From an uncultured Oscillospiraceae bacterium (lineage in GTDB: Bacteria; Bacillota; Clostridia; Oscillospirales; Acutalibacteraceae): DNA of 26,951 bases. The position numbers were made by a program, and so were the translations under genes. Positions 6,022-14,240 of this stretch are shown one piece after another. The first letter of the stretch is position 1. Each line of letters opens with the position of its first letter. A model generated the notes under the pieces. It saw nothing but the letters and a program-made list of their open reading frames with translations. It was not told the DNA's origin and ran no database searches. The stretch covers positions 1 through 26,951 of the forward strand of contig CAJUPK010000013.1 of NCBI GenBank assembly GCA_910588415.1. The letters are read 5' to 3'.

Positions 6022-8340
6022 ATGAACAAGACAGTGAAGCGTTTGCTGGCCATGATGCTGGCTGGCGCCCTGCTGGTCTCTGCTCTGGCCGCCTGCGGCG
6101 ACAGCGGGAACTCCAGTTCCACCGCCGACAGCAGCAGCCAGGTCAGCAGCGAGGCGAGCGAGTCCTCTGAGACTGAGGACAACGCCAGCTCTGATGTGGA
6201 GAGCAGCGAAGCGGGCGAGGACGAGACGCCCAGCGACACCACCTGGACCGTTCCCTCTATTGACAGCGAGGATTATGACGAGATTTCTGAGTATTACTAC
6301 AACCTGAATCTGGGCGAGTTCTATGAGCTGTACAAGGAGGCCACCCAGGAAGTAGACGATATCAACAAGCGCTATGCTCTGGAGGCTTTGGGCGAGGCCA
6401 AGCTGTTGACCAGCGGCGTTATGCAGCCCACCACCGCCAGCGGCGGCCAGTATGCCTTTGGCCGCATTGCTCCCGGCTCCACCACCACCAACGGCTGGGG
6501 CTCTGACGACGAGCGCTATCAGTATGCCATCGTCACCGAGGAGATTCTGAAGACCGAGGACCGGGACGAGCTGAAGAAGCTGCTCAACGAGAACCGCGGC
6601 ACCGGCGAGTACCGGAAGAAGGCCCAGGAGTACCTGACCAGCAAGGGCTACACCCTGAAGGACAGCTACAACATCATCTTCACCGGCATGCCCACCACTT
6701 GGGACATGATGAACACCAGCCGCGCCGCTGACACCGTTCCGGTGCTGGGCACCATGGACAGCCTGCTGTACTATGACGGCGAGAACCGGGAGATTCCCGC
6801 GCTGGCCGAGAGCTACGAGGTATCTGACGACGGCCTGACCTACACCTTCAAGATCCGTCAGGGTGTAAAGTGGGTGGACTCTCAGGGCCGCGAAGTGGCT
6901 GATGTGATTGCGGATGACTGGGTTGCCGGCCTGCAGCATGTGTGTGACTCCGGCTCTGGCCTGGGCGAGCTGTTCATCGGCGTTCTGGAGAACATTGAGC
7001 CCTATCTGCTGGGCGATGACATGGATTTCTCCAAGGTTGGCATTGAAGCTGTGGACGACCACACCCTGGTCTATCACCTGGAGAAGCCCATCCCCTACTT
7101 CACCTCCATGCTCCACTATGGCATTTCCCTGCCTCTGAGCCGCTCCTACTTCACCTCTCAGGGCGGTAAGTTCGGCGAGGACTATGACACCGAGGCTGAA
7201 ACCTATCTGTATGGCTCTGACCCGGACCACATTGCTTACTGCGGTCCCTTCCTGATCACCAGCGCGGTGGAGAACAACTCCATCACCTACAAGGCCAACC
7301 CCACTTACTGGGACGCCGCCAATGTAACCATCAAGTCCATGAGCCGCCTGTACAACGATGGCAGCGATGTGACCAAGTCCTATAACGACCTGCTGGCCGG
7401 CACCATTGACCAGACTGGCATCAACTCCTCCACTTTGGAGCTGGCCAAGGCTGACAAGGCCGCCGACAAGGTAGAGGAGGGCACAGCCGACAAGACCGTG
7501 TTTGATGACTTTGCCTATGTAACCGCCACAGGCGCTACTTCCTACTTCAACTTCCTGAACGTGAACCGCGCTCTTTGGAGCAATGCCCGCAACGAGCAGG
7601 AGGCTGTCTCTCCCCAGTCTGAGGAGGACGCTGCCCGCACCCATGCGGCCATGAACAACGTACATTTCCGCCGCGCTCTCACCATGTCTGTGGACCGCAA
7701 GACCTGGAACGCCCAGAAGGTTGGCGATGAGCTGGCCATGCTGAGCCTGCGCAACAGCTACACTCCCGCCACCTTTGTGTCCCTGACCGCGGACACCACG
7801 GTGGAGATCAACGGCGAAGAAGTGACCTTCCCCGCTGGCACCGACTACGGCGAGATCATGCAGGCCCAGATTGACGCGGACGGCGTGAAGATCACCGTTT
7901 ATAAGAAGGACGCCAACGCTGAAAACGGCGTGGGCACAGGCGATGGCTTTGACGGCTGGTTTAACGAGGCCAATGCCAACGAAGAGCTGGAGATCGCTCT
8001 GGCCGAGCTGGAGGCCGCTGGCATCACTGTGGACGAGAGCAATCCCATCCAGATTGACCTGCCCTATGATTCCGGCAGCTCTGTGTACACCAACGCTGGC
8101 AACGCCTTCAAGCAGGGTGTTGAGAAAGTGCTGGGCGACAAGGTTGTCATCAACCTGGTTGCCTGCACCAGAGAAGAGTGGTACTATACCGGCTATAACA
8201 CCGAGCGGGGCTATGAGGCTAACTATGACATGTACGACCTCTCCGGCTGGTCTCCTGACTTTATGGATTCCTGCTCCTATATCGACACCTTCCTGCCCAA
8301 CTACAACGGCTACATGACCAAGTGCATCGGTCTGTACTAA
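6022..8340 (+). CDS. Oligopeptide-binding lipoprotein of ABC importer
   Basis: The solute receptor (SBP family 5, OppA-like) of the uptake operon, 772 residues. Residues 1-24 are a lipoprotein signal peptide with lipobox LAAC and lipidated Cys25, followed by a long Ser/Glu/Asp-rich tether (about 27-75), so it sits on the outer face of the membrane. The family pattern is visible around 270-320, where a conserved stretch covers PALAESYEVSDDGLTYTFKI, and in a later RRALTMSVDRK stretch near 555. The protein is much longer than the usual ~540 residues, with extra sequence near the N-terminus. It also stops early: after the LSGWSPDFMD motif (about 742-751) most family members continue for 70-100 residues, whereas here about 20 remain. 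The sequence after the stop does not look like lost coding sequence, so this may be a real subfamily trait. First gene of the operon; ribosome site AAAGGA 10 bp upstream. Confidence 0.9.
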   Translation: MNKTVKRLLAMMLAGALLVSALAACGDSGNSSSTADSSSQVSSEASESSETEDNASSDVESSEAGEDETPSDTTWTVPSIDSEDYDEISEYYYNLNLGEFYELYKEATQEVDDINKRYALEALGEAKLLTSGVMQPTTASGGQYAFGRIAPGSTTTNGWGSDDERYQYAIVTEEILKTEDRDELKKLLNENRGTGEYRKKAQEYLTSKGYTLKDSYNIIFTGMPTTWDMMNTSRAADTVPVLGTMDSLLYYDGENREIPALAESYEVSDDGLTYTFKIRQGVKWVDSQGREVADVIADDWVAGLQHVCDSGSGLGELFIGVLENIEPYLLGDDMDFSKVGIEAVDDHTLVYHLEKPIPYFTSMLHYGISLPLSRSYFTSQGGKFGEDYDTEAETYLYGSDPDHIAYCGPFLITSAVENNSITYKANPTYWDAANVTIKSMSRLYNDGSDVTKSYNDLLAGTIDQTGINSSTLELAKADKAADKVEEGTADKTVFDDFAYVTATGATSYFNFLNVNRALWSNARNEQEAVSPQSEEDAARTHAAMNNVHFRRALTMSVDRKTWNAQKVGDELAMLSLRNSYTPATFVSLTADTTVEINGEEVTFPAGTDYGEIMQAQIDADGVKITVYKKDANAENGVGTGDGFDGWFNEANANEELEIALAELEAAGITVDESNPIQIDLPYDSGSSVYTNAGNAFKQGVEKVLGDKVVINLVACTREEWYYTGYNTERGYEANYDMYDLSGWSPDFMDSCSYIDTFLPNYNGYMTKCIGLY

Positions 8341-8591
8341 TCCTTAGTAGGCAAAAAGGAAGCCTGTTTATATAAACAGGGCCAAACAATGAAACCTTGT
8401 TTCATTGAAACTATACTGTTGAAGAAGCCAGGTCTGCCTGGCCGAGCATAGCGGCGGCTGGGGTTTTCCACCAAAGCTGCCAGCGGAGATGGGGATGGGG
8501 CCGTTGTGTCCCATCTCCCATCTCTATATTTTGGTAATTCTCTTTTAGAAAGATAGCGAAGACGATACTATGAAGAAGTGATGATGATACT
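8341..8591 (+). promoter_or_regulatory. Row of four stem-loops between binding protein and permease
   Basis: The 251-bp gap holds, in order, an 18-nt palindrome CCTGTTTATATAAACAGG (8363-8380), AATGAAAC/GTTTCATT (8388-8395/8399-8406), GCCAGG/CCTGGC with a TCTG loop (8427-8442), and a 9-bp stem GGAGATGGG/CCCATCTCC (8485-8493/8510-8518). None has a proper T-tract, so they look more like mRNA stabilisers or partial attenuators that leave far more message for the binding protein than for the rest of the operon. A GATACTATG direct repeat (8564-8572, 8586-8594) places a tiny frame, ATG-AAG-AAG-TGA, just before the permease start. Confidence 0.55.
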
Positions 8592-10166
8592 ATGGCAAAA
8601 TATATAATCAAGCGTCTTGTGTACAGCCTTGTTTCTATTGTTATCGTGGTGGCAATCGTTATGACGCTGATCTACTCTCTGCTGAACCGCTCGCTGATCT
8701 TTGCCAATGACACCACCTGGCAGAAGCAGCAGAACAATGCCAAGGTCACCTACTCCTACCGCAAGTGGAAGGAGTACGGCTATCTGGACTACATCTCCTA
8801 CGCGGACTACCTGACCCACCTGGTGCGGACAGGGGAGATGGACGCAGAGACCCGGGAGGAGGCTGTTACCTTGGGCCGCAAGCCGGAGAAGGACAGCGAA
8901 ATCACCGCCCAGTATGTGAAGCAGTTTACAGACTACTATGAGAGCCAGGGCTATACGGTGCAGCGGCTGAACGCTGTGGTCAGCGGCAGAAAGCTGGCCA
9001 GCGGCGGCGGGCCCGCCCTGTTTGCCAGCAAAGACCGGCCTCTGATCCAGCGGCTGCTTGGCTACTTCTCCAGCATTGTAACCATTGACACCATCCACTC
9101 TGTCAATGAAGAGATTGACATTGGCAAGCGTGGGCTGACCTTTACCACCCATGACCCGGTCTATGGGGGAGAGAAGTTCTCCCCGGCCATTATGGGCAAC
9201 GGCACTACCCACAAGTACCTGCTGTATTTTGATGACCAGTTCCCCTATATCCACCAGAACCTGGTGACCATCACCCTGGGCAAGTCCTACTCTGTCAACA
9301 TGGGACGGGATGTGCTGGAGACCATGACGGTCTCCCAGGGCTCGTATATAAACTCGCCCACCGTGTTCCCCACAAACCTACGGGAGGAGAGCGCGGACGA
9401 CCTGCACACCGCCACCTATATGGAGGGCTCTCGGGAGAGCTCCCAGGTGCTGCTGGACCGCTTTACGGATGATTATACCAATGTGGTGACCCGCAAAAGC
9501 GGCATGTCTAAAATGGGCTATTCTTTTGTCATTGGCATTTTGGCCACTCTGCTGGCCTATGCGCTGGGCGTCCCCCTGGGCATTTTCATGGCCCGGCACA
9601 AGGATGGCCTGGTGGACAAGCTGGGCACCATATATATTGTGTTTATTATCGCCGTGCCCTCTCTGGCCTATATTTTCCTGTTTAAAGCAGTGGGCGGTAC
9701 CATTGGTTTGCCCACCACCTTTGACATGAACTCGGCCGACAAGCTGATGTATGTGCTGCCCATTGTCTCTTTGGCGCTGCCCTCTATAGCCAACCTGATG
9801 AAATGGCTGCGTCGCTATATGATCGACCAGATGAATTCAGACTATGTGAAGTTTGCCCGGTCAGGGGGCCTCTCAGAAAACGAGATTTTCTTCAAGCATA
9901 TCTTTAAAAACGCGGCAATCCCCATTATTCACGGGATTCCCGGCAGCGTGCTGGGCGCGCTGACAGGCGCTATTATCACAGAGCGCGTGTACGTGGTGCC
10001 AGGCACAGGCAATCTGCTGACCCAGGCCATCAATTTCTATGATAACGGCGTTATTGTGGGCGTTACCATGTTCTATGCCGCGCTAACGGTGATATCCACC
10101 ATTCTGGGCGATGTGCTGATGTCCATGGTAGATCCGCGCATCTCGTTCACGTCTGAGAACCGCTAA
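8592..10166 (+). CDS. Peptide ABC permease, OppB type, with giant outer loop
   Basis: A 524-residue inner-membrane permease (BPD_transp_1 family) that should pair with the next gene product to form the peptide channel. A first helix at about 9-31 is followed by some 275 mostly hydrophilic residues and then the usual helices from about 309 to the end. The EAA loop that contacts the ATPases is near 418-440 (FARSGGLSENEIFFKHIFKN, with conserved Gly). Ordinary OppB is about 310 residues; the extra ~200 residues lie between helix 1 and helix 2, which by topology are outside the cell, next to the lipoprotein. The ribosome site is weak (AGAAG), and translation may be coupled to the tiny frame just upstream. 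Confidence 0.9.
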   Translation: MAKYIIKRLVYSLVSIVIVVAIVMTLIYSLLNRSLIFANDTTWQKQQNNAKVTYSYRKWKEYGYLDYISYADYLTHLVRTGEMDAETREEAVTLGRKPEKDSEITAQYVKQFTDYYESQGYTVQRLNAVVSGRKLASGGGPALFASKDRPLIQRLLGYFSSIVTIDTIHSVNEEIDIGKRGLTFTTHDPVYGGEKFSPAIMGNGTTHKYLLYFDDQFPYIHQNLVTITLGKSYSVNMGRDVLETMTVSQGSYINSPTVFPTNLREESADDLHTATYMEGSRESSQVLLDRFTDDYTNVVTRKSGMSKMGYSFVIGILATLLAYALGVPLGIFMARHKDGLVDKLGTIYIVFIIAVPSLAYIFLFKAVGGTIGLPTTFDMNSADKLMYVLPIVSLALPSIANLMKWLRRYMIDQMNSDYVKFARSGGLSENEIFFKHIFKNAAIPIIHGIPGSVLGALTGAIITERVYVVPGTGNLLTQAINFYDNGVIVGVTMFYAALTVISTILGDVLMSMVDPRISFTSENR

Positions 10167-10180
10167 AGGGAGGTTAAGTG

Positions 10181-11158
10181 ATGAAACAAGAATTGGCCAA
10201 TCTCTCCTCGCTGGGGGTTTCAGAGAAGGAGCTGTTTTCCTTTGTGACCCACAGCGACGCAGAGTCTGAAAAAATCATCGCGCCCCGGTATTCCTACTGG
10301 CATTCGGTATTCCGGGTATTTTTCAAAAAGCGCATCAATCTGGTGGTGCTGGGCGTGCTGGCCGTGGTGCTGCTGTTTGCCTATGTGTACCCGTCCCTCA
10401 TCCATTACGACCGCTACGCAAATCTGACAGACGCCACGGCCAAGCACCTGATGCCTGTGGCCGCCATGCAGAAGTTCGGGTACAATCTGCACTGGATTCT
10501 GGGTGCGGGCGCTTCCGGCGAACCCACCTTTGATACCATCTGGGTGGGGGCCAAAATATCCATTTCCCTGGCTCTGGTCTGCGCCCTGATCAACATGACC
10601 ATTGGTATTCTGCTGGGCGCCCTGTGGGGTTTTTCCAAGAAGATGGACGTGGTCATGACCCAGGTGTACAACATCATTGCCAATATTCCCTATGTTCTTC
10701 TGATTTCGGTGCTGGTGCTGGTGCTTAGCGCTAGTTTCTGGACCATGGTTTTTGCCCTGACGGTGACGGGCTGGCTGGGCACTGCCTACTACATCCGTAC
10801 CCAGGTTATCATCATACGGGACCGGGAGTACAACCTGGCCTCCCGCTGCTTGGGCACGCCCATCACCCGGATTGCTCTGAAGAACATTCTTCCCTTCATG
10901 ACCTCTGTCATCATGACGCTGGCCGCCACGGAGATTCCCTCCTATATCTCCTACGAGGTGTTTTTAAGCTATATTGGCATTGGCCTGTCCGACATGTCCT
11001 TGGGCAAGCTGATCTATGAGGCGGAGTCCGCCATGGTGACCAATGGCTGGCAGTTTGAGTTCTGGAGCCCGGTTGTGGTGGCTTCCATTATCACCGTGGT
11101 GTTGTACGTGGTCGGCCAGAATATGGGCGACGCGTCTGACCCCCGGACCCATATGTAG
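10181..11158 (+). CDS. Peptide ABC permease, OppC type
   Basis: A 325-residue second permease of the importer. After an unusually long cytoplasmic N-terminus (about 50 residues) there is a first helix (about 52-72), a soluble loop, and five more helices. The EAA loop, with LASRCLGTPITRIALKN and its conserved Gly, lies near 218-235. I chose the ATG at 10181 over the in-frame GTG at 10178, because the GGGAGG site at 10168-10173 is 7 bp from the ATG. It begins 14 bp after the first permease gene and is normal in length, unlike its partner. Forms a heterodimer with the OppB-type protein and docks the two ATPases. Confidence 0.9.
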   Translation: MKQELANLSSLGVSEKELFSFVTHSDAESEKIIAPRYSYWHSVFRVFFKKRINLVVLGVLAVVLLFAYVYPSLIHYDRYANLTDATAKHLMPVAAMQKFGYNLHWILGAGASGEPTFDTIWVGAKISISLALVCALINMTIGILLGALWGFSKKMDVVMTQVYNIIANIPYVLLISVLVLVLSASFWTMVFALTVTGWLGTAYYIRTQVIIIRDREYNLASRCLGTPITRIALKNILPFMTSVIMTLAATEIPSYISYEVFLSYIGIGLSDMSLGKLIYEAESAMVTNGWQFEFWSPVVVASIITVVLYVVGQNMGDASDPRTHM

Positions 11159-11170
11159 GGGGTGCGCGGT

Positions 11171-12913
11171 ATGGAAAACAATAGAGAGAAAGTCCTGCTC
11201 TCGGTCAAGGACCTGGAGGTAAAGTTCCGGGTGCGCGGCAGGATTCTGACGGCCATCCGGGGCATTTCCCTGGATATTTACGAGAACGAGTCCATTGCCA
11301 TTGTGGGTGAGTCCGGCTCCGGCAAATCGGTGTTTACCAAGACCTTTGCCGGTATGCTGGATTCCAATGGCTTCATTGACAAGGGCAGCATCCTTTTCAA
11401 TGACGATGAGCTGGCGGACACCCATGTAAAGCTGATTGGCACGGCCCGCAATACCATTGCCAATACCCAGAAGAAGCTGGACGAGCTCTCCAAGCTGGAG
11501 CCGGGCGCGGAGACTTTCCGGAAGATGAAGGAGCTGGAGAGCGAGCGCAAGCGAAAAATGTCCCTGACCGACGAGGAGCGGCAGGCCCATGAGAAACAGC
11601 TGAAGGACCTGCAGTTTAAGCGGGCAGAGAGCTTTAACCTGAAGCAGACCCTGGATTCCCGGACGGAAAAGAGCCGCGTCCAGGAGCTGGCTCGGGAGAT
11701 CAAGGGCCTGGACAATGAGATCAAACGGGTACAGGCCGCATTTGACAGCAAGGTAAAGGCCAGCGCGGCCGCGGTGAAGAACGACGCCTCCTATCAGGCG
11801 GATTATACCAAGCGCATGGAGGCCCTGAAGGCCCAGTATGCCAAGGAGACCGCCGCAGAGGCCAGCCCTGCCGCCAAAAAGCGCAATGAAATTTTGGCCA
11901 AGGAAATCTACCTGTCTGTAGGCCGGTATCCCTTCCACAAGCGGGTCCAGCTGATCCGCGGCCTGCTGAAGGAGATCAAGAAGGCCATGGAGCTGGGTGT
12001 GGACCCCATGAGTGACGCGGTGTTTGACAAGGTGGTCTTCCGGGTGCGGTATCTGGACGAGACCGCTGACACCCTGCACGGCACCTGCACCCTGAACCTG
12101 GCCAATGTGAAGTATGCGGGGGACTGGGGCCAGATACGCGGCCGCCGGATTGCCACGGTGTTCCAGGACCCCATGACCTCCCTGAACCCCATCATCACCA
12201 TTGGCAGGCAGATCACCTCCATCATCCTGAAGCACCAGAACTGCTCGGAGACAGAGGCCCGCGCCCGTGCCATTGAGCTGATGCACAAGGTGGGCATCCC
12301 CAACGCGGAGGCCCGGTTTGACGACTACCCCTTCCAGTATTCCGGCGGTATGCGGCAGCGCATTGTCATTGCCATTGCCCTAAGCTGCCAGCCGAAAATT
12401 CTGATCTGCGACGAGCCCACCACAGCCCTGGACGTGACCATCCAGGCACAGATCATCCGGCTGCTGAAGGACCTGCAGAAAGAGTTTAACTATACCATTG
12501 TGTTCATCACCCATGACCTGGGCGTGGTGGCCAATGTGGCCGACCGGGTGGCTGTGCTTTACGCGGGCCAGATTGTGGAACTGGGCAAGGTGGAGGAGGT
12601 CTTCTATGACCCCCGCCATCCCTACACCTGGGCCCTGCTGTCCAGTCTGCCCCAGCTTGCCCAGCGGAACACCAAGCTCTACTCCATTACGGGCACGCCT
12701 CCCTCTTTGTATAACCAGATCACCGGCGACCCCTTTGCGCCCCGGAACCCCTACTGCCTGAAGCTTGACACCCTGATGGAGCCGCCCATGTTCCCGGTGA
12801 CGGATACCCATTTTGCCAAGACCTGGCTGCTGGACCCCCGTGCGCCGCAAATTGAGAAGCCAGAGATGATCCAGGATATCCACGAGAAGCTCATGCGAGC
12901 GTTCAATATATAA
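11171..12913 (+). CDS. Peptide ABC ATPase, OppD type, with large coiled insertion
   Basis: A 580-residue ATPase that powers peptide uptake. Walker A GESGSGKS 46-53, Q-loop Gln332, signature SGGMRQR 391-397, Walker B with Asp414-Glu415, switch His448: a complete active site. Ordinary OppD is about 330 residues. Here the stretch between the strand after Walker A and the Q-loop is expanded by roughly 235 residues (about 84-318), very rich in Lys, Glu, Gln and Ala and probably coiled-coil over 95-250. The C-terminal oligopeptide/dipeptide extension is present (about 480-560), but of the four cysteines that bind an iron-sulphur cluster in many relatives only Cys529 remains (PFAPRNPYC). I prefer ATG 11171 to the upstream GTG 11162, since AGGGGG (11157-11162) is 8 bp before it. 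Confidence 0.9.
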   Translation: MENNREKVLLSVKDLEVKFRVRGRILTAIRGISLDIYENESIAIVGESGSGKSVFTKTFAGMLDSNGFIDKGSILFNDDELADTHVKLIGTARNTIANTQKKLDELSKLEPGAETFRKMKELESERKRKMSLTDEERQAHEKQLKDLQFKRAESFNLKQTLDSRTEKSRVQELAREIKGLDNEIKRVQAAFDSKVKASAAAVKNDASYQADYTKRMEALKAQYAKETAAEASPAAKKRNEILAKEIYLSVGRYPFHKRVQLIRGLLKEIKKAMELGVDPMSDAVFDKVVFRVRYLDETADTLHGTCTLNLANVKYAGDWGQIRGRRIATVFQDPMTSLNPIITIGRQITSIILKHQNCSETEARARAIELMHKVGIPNAEARFDDYPFQYSGGMRQRIVIAIALSCQPKILICDEPTTALDVTIQAQIIRLLKDLQKEFNYTIVFITHDLGVVANVADRVAVLYAGQIVELGKVEEVFYDPRHPYTWALLSSLPQLAQRNTKLYSITGTPPSLYNQITGDPFAPRNPYCLKLDTLMEPPMFPVTDTHFAKTWLLDPRAPQIEKPEMIQDIHEKLMRAFNI

Positions 12914-12926
12914 GGAGGGCAAGCGT

Positions 12927-14240
12927 ATGCCAACTGCAACTACTGTTGAAAACGGCGCCAAGCTGCGCCACTTGCCCGAACATGGGCCCATTGACCCCAA
13001 GACCGGCCGGGAAGTGCTGCTGTCCATCCGCAATGTGGACATCACCTTCGGCAGAGGCGACAGCGCTGTCAAGGCTGTGCAGAACGCGTCTTTTGATATC
13101 TATAAGGGGGAGACCTTCTCCCTGGTGGGCGAGTCCGGCTCTGGCAAGACCACCATTGGCCGGGCGGTCATTCGGGTAAACCCCTGCGCCGCGGGAGAGA
13201 TTTTGTACAAAGGCGTGCCCATCTCCGGGAAAATTCCCCGCTCTTTGGACCGGGAGGTCATCCGGGAGATTCAGATGGTGTTCCAGGACCCGGCCGCCTC
13301 TTTGAATGAACGGGCTACCGTGGACTATATTGTGTCTGAGGGCCTGTACAATTTCCACCTGTTTGAGAACGAGGCAGACCGGGTGGAGAAAGTTAAGAAT
13401 ATGATCAGCGAGGTGGGCCTGCTGCCAGAGCATCTGACCCGCTATCCCCACGAGTTTTCCGGCGGCCAGCGCCAGCGCATTGGCCTGGCCCGGGCCATGG
13501 TCATGGAGCCAGAGCTGGTGGTGGCGGACGAACCTATCTCCGCCCTGGACGTGTCCATCCGCGCCCAGGTGCTGAACCTGCTGAAAAAGTTCCAGCAGGA
13601 GCGGGACGTGACCTATCTGTTTATCGCCCACGACCTGTCCATTGTGCGGTTTATCTCTGACCGGATCGGCGTAATCTATAAGGGGAAGATTGTGGAGGTG
13701 GCCGAGGCGGAGGAGCTGTTTAACTTCCCTCTGCACCCCTACACCCGCTCTTTGATTTCCGCCATCCCCATCCCAGACCCGCTGCTGGAGAAAAACAAGG
13801 TGCTGTATACCTATGACCCCTCTATTCACGACTACAGCACCGACCAGCCAGAGCTGGTGGACATTGGCCACAACCACTTTGTGTTTGGCAACCAGAAGGA
13901 ACTGGAGGGCTACAAGGCCATCCGCGAAAAGGGAGAACCCCTGAAGTCCATCACCATCCGGGACCCCCATGACCCAGAGCCGGAGGAGCAGCGCAAGGAG
14001 CCCGAGATAGACACAAGCGGTATTTTAAGCGCCCCGGTGCATGACACGGGCAATATATGGTATCTGGTGCTGTCCTTGCTGCTGCCAATTTTGGGCATCA
14101 TCGGCGCCCTGCTGTTTAAAAAGAACAACTATATCCGGAATTATAAGGCCTGTAAGAAGGGTGCTCTCATCAGCTTCAGCATTATAGGAGCCGTGATTCT
14201 CCTGTTCCTTATATTCCTGCTGATCGCCGTTTTGCTGTAA
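12927..14240 (+). CDS. Peptide ABC ATPase, OppF type, with two-helix membrane tail
   Basis: A 437-residue second ATPase. Walker A GESGSGKT 68-75, Q-loop Gln120, signature FSGGQRQR 177-184, Walker B with Asp201-Glu202, switch His235. The region 270-335 is the cysteine-free OppF C-terminal form with DPSIHDYS. What is odd is the tail: after an acidic linker (345-372) come two hydrophobic segments, about 377-397 and 412-437, separated by a basic loop. ATPases of this family are normally soluble and held by the permeases. The tail resembles small stand-alone two-helix membrane proteins, so this may be a gene fusion. Perfect AAGGAGG ribosome site 8 bp before the ATG; the stop overlaps the next start by one base. 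Confidence 0.9.
   Translation: MPTATTVENGAKLRHLPEHGPIDPKTGREVLLSIRNVDITFGRGDSAVKAVQNASFDIYKGETFSLVGESGSGKTTIGRAVIRVNPCAAGEILYKGVPISGKIPRSLDREVIREIQMVFQDPAASLNERATVDYIVSEGLYNFHLFENEADRVEKVKNMISEVGLLPEHLTRYPHEFSGGQRQRIGLARAMVMEPELVVADEPISALDVSIRAQVLNLLKKFQQERDVTYLFIAHDLSIVRFISDRIGVIYKGKIVEVAEAEELFNFPLHPYTRSLISAIPIPDPLLEKNKVLYTYDPSIHDYSTDQPELVDIGHNHFVFGNQKELEGYKAIREKGEPLKSITIRDPHDPEPEEQRKEPEIDTSGILSAPVHDTGNIWYLVLSLLLPILGIIGALLFKKNNYIRNYKACKKGALISFSIIGAVILLFLIFLLIAVLL

Noticed and set aside
6016..7665. 549-residue minus-strand frame opposite the binding-protein gene
   Set aside because: Val/Leu/Gly-rich shadow translation with no motif and no promoter or ribosome site.
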